From Opisthocomus hoazin (Eukaryota; Chordata; Aves; Opisthocomiformes; Opisthocomidae), in the NCBI RefSeq assembly GCF_030867145.1, contig NC_134433.1:15411896-15475895 (forward strand): a DNA stretch of 64,000 nt, given 5' to 3'. The notes under the pieces are model-generated. The model had not been told where the DNA came from and did not search any database. It saw nothing but the letters and a program-made list of their open reading frames with translations. Position 1 is the stretch's first letter. Each line of letters begins with the position of its first letter. Of the stretch, positions 1 through 13,334 are shown piece after piece. Position numbers and translations under genes: made by a program.

Positions 1-3000
1 ATGTCACCAGAAATTACCTCAAGGGCAAGAAAGAGCCAAAGAAGAGGTGGGAGCAACATTAGTGAAGCCACATCCAGTGTCAGGAATTAAACAGTTCCTA
101 GGTTTGGGGCTTGTTATGTTAAATCTCGATTCAGTGACAAAAACCCCACGGCTAATTGAGGGGCAGAGGGGGCACCAGAGCTTTAAGAAATGATATCTCT
201 CAGTCAACAAAGGCTGGAAGCTGCTGTTGTATGTGCCCTGGGTAGCTGGCCTTCCCAATACGGTCATATAGCTCTCTGCTATTTTATTTACTTTCGCTTT
301 ATAATTCCAGTTAAAAACACTAAGATGGGAGTGTTTCAGTGACTAGTACTTTGTGCTCCACAAAAAGAGCTGGGAATTCTGGCTTTTAAATAGTATAATG
401 TGTTATTTTCAGTTTTTAAGTGGTGAGATGAGGAGTTAAAAACATACAGAAACCCAGGTGAGGGTCTTGCAGAAGGCGAGATGCTGATGGAAGTTGCAAG
501 ACTTTAAACGGACAAGTAGTTGTGTATGTTTTCATATGTGCATGCCTTCGAGAGTCCAATAGGTCCCTGAAATGTACACTACGGGCTGAATTTCTGTGGG
601 GTTTTGGTTTTTTTTGCTTTGACTGTCAGTGGATTAAGAGGAAATATTGCAATCCCACATTTGTGTTCTTCAGCATAAGCTCAAGATCAATTGTTTTGGA
701 GAAATGGAGACAGTACTGGTTTTGGTAAAAGGTAGACGTGCAGGGTCTGTAAGAACGGATTTGCTCACTGAAGGAACAAAAGTGGGAACAACAAATATTA
801 ACTGTTATTTACATGTTATAGAGCTGTGGAGAAGTTATGCGAAGGTTTGTAATCAATAAGAAAATAAACCTGAATAACGTGAATCAGATAAAAAAAATCA
901 ACTGAAATGCTCCGTGTGTTTGCAAGGCCATTATCCCCAAACCTGCTTGGGTTTTTAATGTATTAATGGAGCAGCAGCAGCGAGCTCTGCCTGGTGGCAG
1001 CCTGAACTTTTCAGCACAGTGCCTTGTCTGCTGCTAATAGACACAGAATTGCATACACTTTTCGAAATTCTGCTGAAATTTGTGCGTCTTTTCTCAACTC
1101 AGTGATGTTTGAACTGTAATTTGTGTTTTCTGTAGTCAACTAGATCTTAGTTTCCTGATCACTGTGATGATGCTCTAGCCGATTCATCCATGGGCATTGG
1201 CTGTGGCCATGAGCTAGTGGCATTTCGTCCGTGCAGAGGACGCCATTCCTGTATTCCTTGTATTCAATATTATCCAGAAGAAACCTTGTTTCCCCCATCA
1301 TTTAGCATTTCAGTAGTATCCCCTTTGAAATCCCTCCAGATGAATTGTTGCGTTGGGCTCATTCACACAAAGAGGTGAGCATATATTGGAGGCAGAGCGT
1401 TGGAGAGCTGCAGTTATCACAGCTGGCTGATAAAGCAATGCTGCAACGCGTGACCTTGTTCACTCCATGAGCACCAGGGCCCGAGCGCAGTAGAATAGTG
1501 TGTTTTGCCTCTTGGGTATAAGTAAAATGTAATGATGGAGTCCGGTCCTTTTTTGTACCCTACAAGTAGTCCACTCCTCCTTGCACCCTGCGTGGCATTG
1601 CGGATGACGTGTTTGCTTGTGGTCACTCTGGGGATGCAATTACACCTTAGAATGGGAAATGGCAATTGCTGCCTGAGCAGTGGTTCCCAGTCCTGCCTTT
1701 TCTCCTCTGTGCTGAGTTTGGACTGTAGAATATTTAGGCATATGCACCTTTTACCTCCTTCACTACATGTTTTAAATGGGATGCTGTGAAGAAGCTTTAT
1801 TCAAAAGAAAGATGTGGAAAGATGAAACAAGTGTGAACTACACGTGAAGTTTGTGGGACGCAGCTCACTGTTCATAATCCTACTGTAGCCAGTCTCTTTG
1901 ACTCAGAGTCACTTGGTGGATAACTTATGTTTCACATTGATTAGTTATTCCCTCAAGGTGTTATATGTCTGCATGTGGTGCAGCTAGCCAGTAGTTGCTA
2001 TTTAATTATGTTTTATTGAAAAGCAGAGCTAAAAGGAGCACTTACAAAGCTTTGCAGGACTTGCCTGTGGGACTGCGCAAGGCTGGGTGTTCGGTGCCTG
2101 CTGGGAGACAGAGATGTTGACTTTTTGTTCGTAAAATGTACAGTCCGGTCCAAACCCTTCGACTGAAGCAGAAATGTCTGGATTGGACATAGGTGCATTT
2201 GTAGTGGCTGTGCTGGCACAGGACTGTGCTTCCACCTGGAGCCACGTGGACCCTTCTCATAATTGCCTGAGCTGGGCTCTGGGTGCGCCGGGTTGGTTAG
2301 CTGCTGCGGTGACAAGCGTCTGTGGCTTGCGATGAAACAGCGCATTTGTGGACAACCTCGTAAGGATGTGATTAAGAATCTCGCTTACATTCATTGCCAG
2401 CAGGAGACCTCCAAAGATGCCATGTGTGTTCTGGTTTTATATCCTTGCATATTAAACATTTCTGTATGAATGCTTCACACTGAATATCTTTATTTTCTTC
2501 TGGGTTAGTTCTGTAATATTTTGCTGAAAAGGAACTCAAGAAAGAGCGAAAGATTCTGTTTAGTGTCTGTTCAGTGTATTTTTGTTTGCACGTTCTCAGT
2601 GTCTAATAGGGGATTTTTGCTGGATTCTCTTACTCTAATTCCTGATCTAAAATTACTTTCTCTGCCACAACCAGGTGAGTCATGTCAAAGAAACTGATTA
2701 AGCATTGACTAACTTTTGAATAAGATCAGGTCTGCTTTAGGTACCAGAGAACCTGTTCCACCTCCTGTAAGAGATGAGTCTGGCAAGGCGTCCTCCTCTC
2801 CAGTTGTGCAGCACCTCTGTCCGATGGAGTCCGATGGAGCCTCTGCCTCGCTCCTCGGCTGGCACCTGGTTGTCGTTCTACGCATCTGGTTAGAGCAGAG
2901 CTGTCAGACGAAATGTGCTTTAGTGACACAGGCTTGGGGTTTTTCAGAAAAGCCTGCAGGAATCAGCTGCCAATAATTCCAGTCATGATTTGGTTATCAT

Positions 3001-5829
3001 CTCTATTCGTGAATCCCTTCTAAAACTCAAATGTATCCATACGTACATCTGGAGATGATAATGCATTCATACAGAGCAGGGTAGGTGTCACGGGGGAGTG
3101 GGGGAGGAACTGAGGCACAGGCAGATTACACAGTTTCCAGAGGCACAGAGCAGTTACGGGATTAATTGGTGCTAGGCAAGATCATGGACTTAAATATATT
3201 CTTGCTTTGAAGATGTTACTGGGAGCCTGCACAAATGTGTGACGGCAGAACTGAGTTTCAGGCCTGAGTGTAAATTATTGTGATCAGATCTAACCCACTT
3301 AAAACTGGTAGTTCGTTTTAATTGAATTGTATTAGTCTAGACACTTTATGAATACAAAAAGCATCATGCTTGTCAATTCATGCAGGGTTGAATTTGGTTT
3401 AAATGGATGTGGATGCAGGTGTCCCCAAATTTCACCTTTCCTCTCTGATCTAATGAAGACTCTATTCAGCTCTTTTTGGGACTGAGCCAAAGCCTGTTGA
3501 CATTAATGAGGACTTTTCTCTTGACTGAAATAAATGAATGGATTGGACCCTTTTTTGTAAGTTGTGTTGTAATGATTCTGTGCCTTGGAGAGCCTTTGGT
3601 AAGAACTGGGGTCAGTAAGGATGATAAGCTCCCAGCCTCATGTGTGGCCATTCTGCGTACGTGCTAGCGAGTGAGCGGGAAGAGATGCGAAGTGAGAAGC
3701 TGTAGACAAAGGCACAGGTCTCAGTTTTGGAGCGCTGCTGTTGTCTGTGTGCGTGGTTAACTGGGTAACGTGAGGGGTGAGGTTTTGTGCACGTGTAGAA
3801 TTTCAGCTGCGTGAGGTAGCAGGAAAGCGTTTTGTGGCTTGTCGTTGCTGTCTGTGAATTGGGCGGAAAGCCTGTGTAGGAGGTAATGGAGAAGTGCATG
3901 GTGTTTAACTTGCAGTGCGGAGCTTTTTTCAGAAGGAAAACACGCTTGCCCTTCCTTACTGAGTGCCAAGGCTTTTAGCTTGTGGTATTTAGTCTTTCTG
4001 AGCAGAATTTTTGTCTGCTTCTCTTGTATAGATGTGGTAAAATTGAAATGCTCCCATTTTATAGGTTATCTCCATAGCCATATGTGTTGGGCGCTCTTGA
4101 CGCTTGAGGTTGATTTTAAAGCGGTCTTAAATTCTAGTACCAGAAATGCTGGGAGAGTCAGTAGTTGTTGACCTGATACACCCCAACTCTGGACTGTGGG
4201 ATTACACTACGCTTTAAACACATCAAATAGCTTTGCCTACACTTGACTTTCCCAAGGTAATTAATAGCTAATTAAATTGAGTTTAGCTAAATACTTGTGC
4301 ATGTTAGTCTGTGTACTCCACAAACAAGATGCAGGGAAACAAAGGCTGGCAGAGCATCCAGGCAAGCATGTGCAAATGTCAGCTAACTCGGATTAATTGG
4401 CAATTGGTTACCTTGAGATGGAAACTCAGTGGTTGTCATGATAAATGTAATTAATGGCCTGGTATTATGTGGGGAGGTCAGTCTAGATGGGGTAATGTTC
4501 CCTTCTGGCCTTAATATCTAGTTAACTATGAAATTTCACATTTCCTCTTCCTTTCTCATTCTTGCATATGTGCTTGGGGATTCCTGCCTGGCGGAGACAG
4601 GAATGCATGCTGTCAGCTTCTTTACATTTACAGTAATGTAAAACATCAGTTTCTATAAATCTCATTTTTACAAGCCCCATCCCCTCCCTGGTTTGGGCTG
4701 ATATCAAAAGATGACGGTTGAGGCGAATCAGTAGAGCATGAACTTCATGGAAGTGTTTCTTTTTCTCTCCCTTCTCAGCTTCCCCCTTCCCCCAGTCCCC
4801 ATTAATAAAATCCTTGAATACCAAGCCTTTTATTCTGTTGTTGCATCTAGTTATTTTCTTTACTTTTAGCAAACTCATCTGTGTCTGATCCTGTTGTCCT
4901 TACTGTCAAATGCAGTAATATTAGAGTGAAAGGGCTAAATTGAGTCCGTTTTGTAACTCTTTGGGAGTCAGCTGAACTGCTTGTGTGAAAGGGGTTTGCA
5001 GCATGGGCTCCTTTGTGCTGAAGGAATACAATTTTCCCCTCTGCAAAGGCTTTTGCGTCATTTGCATTCCAATGGAACCAGCAAATTGGACCTTTGGTAC
5101 GGAGCAGACCTTTCTATTGCGATCAGCAGAGAAGTCGGCGTTTTTCCTACCGTCGTGTGATAAAATTCCACAAACTCAGTGTTTTGGGAAGCGTGAAGGG
5201 AATGTTACTCCCATCATTTCCTAAGATAACCCGGACAGATTTACAAATGTTTTGTGCTAGGATTCAGCTGAAGCCTGTGAGAAACGTGTATGTAACTACA
5301 CCACTTCTGAAAAAATCGGATCACTCTCTGCTGCCAAAGGGCTTGCAGCTAGCCTGTAATTTCGTCTAGGCTGGCTCTTGTAGCTTCAGTCTTACGCTTA
5401 TCAGTAGCCTTTTATTTCTGTGCTATTTTCGTTTTGGGGCACCAGGACAAACAGGGATGCAAATCTGAAGATAGTGGAAGTCCTGCCTGAACCAGACTCT
5501 GCCTCCTAGAGTTAGTTACACAGCGGGAATTACAGAAAAGCTGTTGTCCAAAGCTCCATGTTTCAGGTGCGATACCTGGAGGAGTTCCCCCCGCCTATTG
5601 CTGGCTGGTAACGTTGCTCTGCTGTTGGGAATATAGAGCAAGCTCCAAAAGTAATACTGACAGACTTCAGAATTATCATACACTGGAGCTCTGGCGTAAT
5701 TCTTTGTTGAAGAAGTTAGAGGCCTAAAATGTTAAGGCTTATTGTTATTCTGAGTTGATAATCTCTGCCTTGCTTTAATAATTTTTCCTCATGCCTGGAT
5801 AGCCTGCGAGTTGCACAATAATCACTCAC

Positions 5830-6200
5830 ACAGCTTTGTAATCAATGCCCAAAGTAATAGGATTCCGCTGGCCAACGGCAATTAATAAATTTGTGTCTTT
5901 TTTAAAACACTAGCAAGTCGGGCCTGAAATACGACTGACTGGCTTTCCTCATTTGCATATTTATTGCAGTGGAAAAATTCTTGCCGAATGATTGATGTTG
6001 AGCCTGCCTCTTGAATTCCAAACAGCACATTATTATGAAATGAAAAATGCCGGCCATACAGTTGATTAAAGTTGAAGACAGTGGAATCGGTGTTTTTTAA
6101 GATTGTGGGAGAATTAAAGGCATATTTTAATAGATGTTGACAAGAAGTGAACTAACAAAAGCAAAGCAAAGGATTTGCTTGAAAAGATTTAATCAAACGT
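5830..6200. promoter_or_regulatory. Candidate regulatory AT-rich island with octamer motif
   Basis: This AT-rich stretch contains a perfect octamer ATTTGCAT (5951-5958), several TAAT and ATTA cores, and a run free of simple repeats. This texture resembles vertebrate conserved non-coding elements. Conservation cannot be tested here. Confidence 0.3.
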
Positions 6201-6899
6201 GTTTCTTGGGGGATTAATTGCTGGGGATGACTAGTGCAAGTGGCTGGCTTGTGGATTTGAATGAGAAGTATTGTTCTCAGGCCAGCGTATTGAGTGCCAT
6301 TTTGACCTGTAGTTTAACTCCTGTCCCACAGCCGTTTGAAAGGAGGGAAGATTTCCCCTCTTCATCTGAATGTTGGGATAAATGCGTGTACCTGATAAAG
6401 ATACTTTTCATTATATACAGCTATTAAAATGAAAGCGGTTTGATTCCTCTCTGTTCTATTTGCATAATGTGACCAGTGTGCCGGGTCCCGCGCCTGTTCT
6501 GTGCGGTGGTGGCTCTCCACGGTGGCCGGGGACAATCTCCCAACATTTGGCAGCTCAGTTTTTGCTCTGCGTACCGTGGCTCAGACCCCAGCATTGTTCC
6601 AGCTTTTCTGTGTGAGCGCTTCCTACAGCCTGTGGAGGTAAATGGAAAATTAAAAGCTTGCAAGCCGACGATATTCCTGTGATGCCAGATCCTCAGATTT
6701 AATTGAGGGGAAAAAGTAGTTAATTTCCAGCTTCGGCGTGGGCTCTGAATTTCAGCTGTGTCCTGTGCGTGGGGTGTTCTGTGCTGGTACATCACAGTGA
6801 GGATGCTCTTGTTTGTGGTTGTGTACAGCAGGCACCGTTCTGTAGGGCAGCACTGCCACAGCCGTGCCCCGTCGCACCCTGCAAGGTGCCGTGAGCTTG

Positions 6900-6963
6900 G
6901 AATCGTAGAGTCAGTTAGGTTGGAAAAGACCTTTGAGGTCATCGAGTCCAACCATAACATACA
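6900..6963 (-). mobile_element. CR1 retrotransposon 3' end, short
   Basis: The sequence aatcgtagagtcagttaggt, then tggaaaagacctttgaggtc and atcgagtccaacc, is the reverse complement of the standard bird CR1 3' end. Only about 65 bases are recognisable, and it is diverged from the copies on the right of the window. Confidence 0.8.
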
Positions 6964-7360
6964 GCGATGGAGTGAGAATCCTGGGAGGTTTGCCCCAATC
7001 TTTGGGATTCTGTCCCTGACCGCCGTACTCCGAATCGGCTGGGTGGATGCCCTGGGGGCAGGCGAGGAGGTGCTTGCCTGGTGGAGCGGTTTTGGGAATC
7101 CTACTGGTTGGCTCTCTGTGAATACCTTTGAAAGCCTGGCCTTGAGGCACCGGCTTTTTTCCATCGACTAAAATGTCTCTGCGTGAGGCCGCTCCCTGCT
7201 GCTCCACACCAGCTGCTGCTCTCGGCAGCTGCTTGGGAAGATGAAATGAGACCCCATTTTTAGAGGTCACGAAAAAGAGCGCAGATATTTTTCTGTGCAG
7301 GAAGCTGCCTTGCTGTAGAAATGCTGACCTTACAGCGATGGGTGAGCACAGAAGCCATCA

Positions 7361-7487
7361 CGCCTGCACGTCCCCGGCGCGGCAGTGCTGGGGTTTCAGC
7401 GAAGACACGGCCGCTGTCTGCGTGCGGAGAGGGCTGGTGGGGCGAGCGCGGCGTGGGGAGGAGCCGCCCCACGCGGAGCGGGACGCC
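7361..7487. promoter_or_regulatory. Small CpG-dense patch
   Basis: About 19 CpG occur in 127 bases within otherwise CpG-poor intronic sequence. It is too short for a classic CpG island. A regulatory role is possible but unproven. Confidence 0.35.
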
Positions 7488-10400
7488 AGCAGCACAGCCA
7501 GCTTCTCCGTAACCACTGGCATTGACAAAATTGATTTTTGTGGTTTGAGAGCAGTAGGACAGATTTCATCTCTGGTGGGTCTCCTGACACTTTGATACAT
7601 GGCAGTGCTATCCCTGAATGGAGCTAAATACTCCAGGGCTACTTTCTGACTGGGTGAAGGGATGTATAAAATGAGAGAGTATTAACAGAGAGGCACACTT
7701 TGATTTACTGATACTGGCTCCCAGCTTTCTTGGTGGATTGATATGCTGTCTGCTGGATCTGGAACAACTTTTTCACTCCTCTACACAAAATGAAGGGGCT
7801 CCCATGGACTCTTAAAAGTGACTCTTACAAGTTAGCATCTGACCACAGACACTCTGAGTCCCGTTTAAGCTGGAAGTTGTATTCAAACCACGTTTGCTAT
7901 GTTCTTGGAGCAGCTGCAGATGGATCCCACTCGGCATGTTTTTTTTTTTCTTTCCCAAAGGGCAGCTGTGAAAAGGTTTAGTGGAAGGAGGGTTGCGTCT
8001 TGTCCTGGGGTTAGTTGCCCTCTCCTACACACAGAGTATGGGTCGTTGTTTTGGGGATTTTACTTGCTTACACTGAAATGCTGTAAAGGGATCCAGCTTC
8101 TTTTGTTTTTAAGGCTGAGCCACCTGTGCTCAAAAACCGTGGGTTGGACATGTAGAAGTAAATCCTGGAAAAGGAGATAGTTCTGAGATTTTTCTCACTA
8201 AGGATGCGTGGCCCAGTGTTGAAGTTGTCAGCTGGTGTCGATCTAAGGTAGAATATTTACCCCAGTGCATTGCAGTGCAGATTGTAAGAGAGAGGCAGCA
8301 AAGCTGCCAGCAGAGAGTAGGAGAGAAGGAGTTGGAGAGGCACAGGCTGGGGTTGCGGGGCGACAGGCTGTGCCTGCAGAGTCAGGTCAGGAGAGCTTTA
8401 CCTACCACAACTTACGGCCGCTTTCGCAGCGCTGTGCCTGCAGACACTGACCACTGCCTGGTGGAGGGAACAGCCGGGGATGTGTCAGCATCCGTAGTTG
8501 GCTGAACACAGCAGAGCAACACCCCGAGGTGGTACTGGTGGCAGAGTTAGTGTAACAGCTCAGGGAGTAAGCTGTTGGCATCAGGATCATCCTGTTCGTG
8601 AGAGGTGGGAGGGTAGTCACAGAGCTTTAACAGCTTGCTTTCAGCCTTGGCCAGGTTGTGGTGCTTGTGAAAAGCGTAGTATTGGCATCTTCTTGATCCT
8701 GAAAGCATTAGAAACTGAAAATCATCAGGGACTGCCTAGGACCTAACGCAGCTCGTGGCGGTGGGAGGCCCCTGCTGCATGGTCAGGGCTGGCATTGCCT
8801 GTGCTCCTAGAGGTATTGCTGGCTTTGTTCTGCAAACAGAGCAGGGAAGGGAGCAGGAGGTACAGACCTGGTGGGTATCACATGTGAAAGCTGCTAGCTG
8901 GTTGCCTTAATGTGCTGGCATGCTTGAAAGCTCTATGTTTGTGACTCTTTTCTGTTTAATTGTCTGTTTCGGTCGAGGAGCAGCATTAAAAACAATGTGC
9001 GGGAGGGGGTAGGAGAGCAGGAGGGTTAGCGTCCAGCTTTCCTTCAGAATGACTCAGTTTGCCTCTATGAAATGGTTGTGTTTTATGCTGCCTTCGTTCA
9101 CAAATGGATTCAGTCTTTTCCCCAAAGCAGACGGTGTAAAGGCAGATGAGGGCATTAGAGGGAAGAGGAGATGAAGAGGGAGAGGAGACTGGGAAGAAAA
9201 CAGTCCCTTCTGGAATTAAACGTGAAAAGGATAGGGCAGGGCTGGATGGGAGGAGGGCAGGGGAGGGTGGCACTTGGCTTCTGAAGTTGAGTTTACAGCA
9301 CACTTAAACACCCAACAGTAACAATGAGAATGCCATCCAATAATGCTATTAAATACAGAAGAACTGAAAGCACGGAAATTACCCAGCTGTAAGAGGCTCA
9401 TGATGAAGCCACTGTCTGGAATAATTAGCCCTCCCACCTGGTTAGACGCACGGTCATTGTCTTCCCTGCCCTCGCCATCCCCTTCACTCCAAATAAAATT
9501 GCTCCCCATCCCCACTTCTGCTGGGGTCCGTATCTCATAGCCTGGGGGAGCTTGAGCCTGTCTTTATTCCTTGCCTGCTTGCCGTGGCCCTGATATACCC
9601 CAGAAGAGCTGGAGTGCTACTCCAGTTGTAATTGACAGGATCAAAGCCGCCTGGGGTGCATTAGCACTGCTGCTGGAGGACAGGCAGCGGGTAGAAAATA
9701 AACAGTTTCGGAAGCTCTGGGGACATTTAGCTGTGTTGCAGGCAGCAGGAAAGATTTTGCTGTTGTAAGCTGTGCACTCAGGCTAGGGTGGGGGCACTTT
9801 GCTTTTGCAAGTGATGCTTTAGCTGCAGACACATACAACAAATGCATTTTTGTGGGCTTTTGTCTGTTTGTGTCTTGGAATTGTTTTGATGCTAACACAC
9901 GACTGTTTTACAACTACGGCACACCTAATCCATTAGTAGGTTTATAGAGAAGAGTTGTCAGAATGTATCTATAATGAACTGCAGACCGAGGGAGGATGAC
10001 TCCAACAGCTGATCTGCAACAAAAATCTTAAAGCATCTTCTCCTTGACATTCCTGTTACTGAGGTCAGGCTGTAATTTATCTGAAGATGGTGACAACTGA
10101 GCAATATCACAGTGGTAACATGCGGGAGATGGAGACCTCTGAATGTCTGGGCTGATTTCTGCTTGCACTGTCTCTGTCTGGCTGATGAAGATTTGCTGTT
10201 CACTCTACCCATGATCTCTGTGTCCTCCATTTAGAAAAAAAAAAAAAAGTGTTGAAAAGTTGCCTGTGTTCTGTTATGGTAACTCAAAAGAAAACAGGTT
10301 TGGGAGTAAAGCAAAAGAGCCCCACTGGCTTCACGTCGTTGGAGGAACTGGCAGAGGAGATACAAGGGCAAGCTCTGGGAAATGTCCCACCACTGCAGTG

Positions 10401-11901
10401 CTCCTCTTGCCCTTTGGACAAATCCACATGCTCTGTCAGCCAGGGTTACTGCTGCCCAGGAGGGTGCTTGTTCTGGGTGCGTGGGGAGGGAAGCCAAGCC
10501 TGCAGGAATGTATCCTGCAAGAAAACAGGTCCCAGAGTAGTGTGCTGTATTCCTCCAAGCGGTGCATTTTTTCCCCTTTCTGTGGTGCCGCTTTGTAAAA
10601 GTAGAAGGCAATAACACACCAGTGTCAGGTAAGTATGAATTAATCTGTGTAAAGTTCAGGTTAGGTTTTTGGATAGAAGCATGCTCAGTGTTTTTTTACC
10701 CGTAAGAGCCTACCCTGTGATTGATGTGTAGCAGTGTACCAGGGAGCATTTGTGTAGGCCTAGACAAACACTTGTTTTATATCGGAGCGTTCTGCAGGGA
10801 GGCTTGTTGCTTGCCACAAAAGAACTATTTTTAAAGAACAGATGCTGCAACAGTGTGTGGTTAACGCTTCCCACAGTCAGCTGCAACTGTGTGTCCTTGG
10901 AGAGCAGAAGAGCATTGGGACAGAACATCTGCATAGATACAGGAGAACTGTCAGCTCTGAGAGCCTTTGGATACATAGCATCAGATCTACATTCAGGATT
11001 TGTGTCTGCAAATACCCTAGAAAGCAACTACTCATCCCCCTAAAACTAACCTCCACACCATGTATTGATCATTTGGTACACCTCTCCACCCCAATCTTTT
11101 CTTCACTTGCTCTCTTTCTAAGGGTCTCTGGACCTGCAGTTCTGCTTTTCTGATCAGAATCCTCTCATTAAACTTGCTAGGTCATTGTTTAAGTTTTCCC
11201 CATAGATCAGATCTTGCTACATTTATTTTTAGTTACAATCTTATACCTCCTGCGTGGTGAGCACAGCGGCATAGAAACCAGCAGTAGTCACAGCCCTGCA
11301 GGAGTTCGTTTTTTTTTCTTGCTCTCCCTCCTTCTGCTCCCTATAACATGCACATTATGTAAAGAAAGAAAAGTCGGAGGTCACGTTTAGACGGGATGTA
11401 TATGTATACATTTTCCCTTGTGTTGCTTCATATTCAGCTGAAGCTGGCCTGTGCTGCAGAACTTCACACAGGAAAGAAATGAGTTAGTCAGCAAAAAAGG
11501 TTGTTGTCATATGCATGTGTCATCAGACACTTCTGCACACAATACTTGCTTCTTCAATATGTTAATCCTTTAGGCTCTGCAGTCTGAATGTTTGTCGATG
11601 AAACATTAGATCAGTATCCTCCCGATGTGCAGCCAGGCAGATGTTTAGAAGGCAGTCCTGCCTCCTTTCCTCCCTTTGTAGAAAGAAGTGTTTTCTTTCC
11701 CAGCGTGGTGGTGGTTGACATTAACAGCTATAAATCACTTTGAAGATAAAACCATATCTCTGATTAGAGAAAAACAGTTAATGGGACATGCAGTAGCTGT
11801 GGCAGAGATTCAGAAGATGAGAAACTAAGCACTGCAAAGCTAAGTCTTCACCAGAAGCAAGGATCAGTGGGAAATTGCCACTTGTGTCTCTTGTTCTGCA
11901 G

Positions 11902-12016
11902 GTTGTAAAAGCCTGGAGGCATTGCTGAAAGTATTAGTGGACCTTCAAGATGAGCTGCTTTATCAATACCCAGGCACGAGGCATCTGGTAGATGGAAAGC
12001 AATCAAAAACTGAGAG
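11902..12016 (+). CDS. AATF: AATF coding exon A (first in window)
   Basis: This 115-nt exon has a pyrimidine-rich acceptor (ttgttctgcag) and a GTAAAT donor. It enters at codon position 2 and leaves after two bases of a Ser codon. The translation reads [20 protein letters not shown] followed by [11 protein letters not shown]. It matches the leucine-rich end of the AATF-Che1 domain, which in human AATF sits just before the acidic linker. No open reading frame extends through both sides, as expected for an internal exon. No earlier AATF exon could be found in bases 1-11901. Confidence 0.9.
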
Positions 12017-12371
12017 GTAAATACAAAATAAGACAAGACCTTCCCAAATCCTTTGGTCTCCAACTCTCCAACAAACAGGACAATGCACAGCCTTCCTGAC
12101 CATACTCACTCTCTGCTGTTCTCTCAGTTGCTGCTGTATCTGGGTGAGACACACTCTGGACAAATGAGCATTTGAATGCCTGCTGCCAGTGTGGGAAGGC
12201 TGTTTTGTAATCTTTCTGATAATGGAGGAGGGGCTAAACCATGGGTCTTTGCCAGAAATCGCACCACGGTGTGGAAAAAGCGTGGGTGGTAGTGGAGGGG
12301 CCATTAAGAATTCATATACGTTGCCTTAGAGAGGTGTAGGGTAGACTAAAGTCTGCATATTTTTGTTGTAG
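12017..12371 (+). other. AATF intron between exons A and B
   Basis: A 355-bp GT-AG intron, the smallest AATF intron in the window. Nothing else is recognised inside it. Confidence 0.85.
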
Positions 12372-12576
12372 CGATGATGAAATCCCTAGCAGTAGTGATG
12401 AAGAGCAAGTGGATAAAGCTCAGCAGAAGAGGAGGAGCCTCCCCAAACGAAAGCTGACGTTGGACGAATACGCAGATTTCATAGCCAAGCGGTATGCTGA
12501 CTTCAGGACGTACCGGAACAACGTCTTGCAGAAGTGGCATGAAAAGACAAAGCTGGCATCTGGCAAAATAGGAAAG
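12372..12576 (+). CDS. AATF: AATF coding exon B, with non-canonical GC donor
   Basis: This 205-nt exon completes the Ser codon split by the previous intron (AG|C) and ends in phase 0. It opens with an acidic serine cluster (DDEIPSSSDEEQ) that looks like a CK2 substrate. A basic stretch (KRRSLPKRK), compatible with a nuclear or nucleolar localisation signal, follows. The block after it (KRYADFRTYRNN, then QKWHEKTKLASGKIGK) is strongly conserved in AATF. The exon ends AAG with intron sequence GCAAGT, so the donor is GC rather than GT. The next exon starts GGT TTC, which preserves the conserved GKGFGAFE peptide. Confidence 0.95.
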
Positions 12577-13334
12577 GCAAGTCCTTGTTTGTGTGTGCTG
12601 ACATGCTTATCGTTTAGCAGAGATTGGTGGAACAAGTTGATTTGAAAGGCTCATATCATGAATGTTCCAAGTTAGGCAGAGAGTTACAGCAGGAAGAATG
12701 AAATGCACAGGTATACACTTTTCCCCAACCTTAAAGGAGTTTGGAATGAAGCTCAGCCCTCAGATTTCAAAGGCATAAGCTGGTCTCTTTTGTTTTGAGC
12801 AAATGGGCAGGAAAAAGATTTTGAGGGGCAAATGATTTCCCGAGTTTTGGGAAAAACTCTTGGGTAGTATTGGTGTTCTTCCAAACAGGCATCTCATCAT
12901 AGCCAGACTCCAGCAGCGAGTAAGCTCTCTGAAGATGCAGCTATTGCTGAGCCACAAGCTGTTTGTGTTTTATAACAGGGGCTTCTGTGACTCTCCTCCT
13001 CCATGAAGTGTACACTTTAATACAATGGGTAATCATTTCACCCGAAGATCCAGGGTCTCCTAACATCTCTGAGTTAGTATTAATCATTGGGAAGTTCATC
13101 TGAGCCAGAACAGCAAAGGCATTCTATTAAGCCAGGCATCAGGTTGCCTCAGGTTGAAAAGGGAGAGAGAGGGAGAAACAAATAAAAATCCTAGCAGAAA
13201 TCCCTGCAACGAAACCCAAACCCCCTCCTCTTGGAATGCTGTCTGCTTATCCGCTGACATGGAAAGATAGAGGAACACTGCTGCCTTGAGGAAAGGCTTT
13301 CTGCATTATCTGACACTAGTTAATGTTGTTGCAG
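12577..13334 (+). other. AATF intron between exons B and C, GC-AG type
   Basis: A 758-bp intron starting GCAAGT and ending TTGTTGCAG. Nothing else is recognised inside it. See the finding on its donor. Confidence 0.85.

Larger units (their letters stand above)
1..11901 (+). other. AATF upstream intron (or introns), no exon recognised
   Basis: No AATF coding block preceding exon A could be read in any frame. Short open frames here have no recognisable product. The stretch holds a CR1 tail near 6900, a CpG-dense patch at 7361-7487, a purine-rich run near 9140-9260, a poly-A run at about 10235-10247, and AT-rich islands near 4240-4480, 5830-6200 and 9330-9440. Whether it is all one intron cannot be decided without the 5' exons. 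Confidence 0.6.

Noticed and set aside
6424..7164. 246-residue open frame on the - strand
   Set aside because: It includes a CR1 tail and no recognisable domain. There are no matching splice or promoter features.
1..11901. Earlier AATF exons
   Set aside because: I looked for the conserved block preceding exon A and for acidic-rich exons in all + strand frames and found no convincing match. Purine-rich runs near 8275 and 9150 lack exon boundaries.
12577..12600. Use of the GT at 12580 as a conventional donor after AATF exon B
   Set aside because: It adds four bases and shifts the frame against the next exon. The GC donor gives the conserved peptide exactly.
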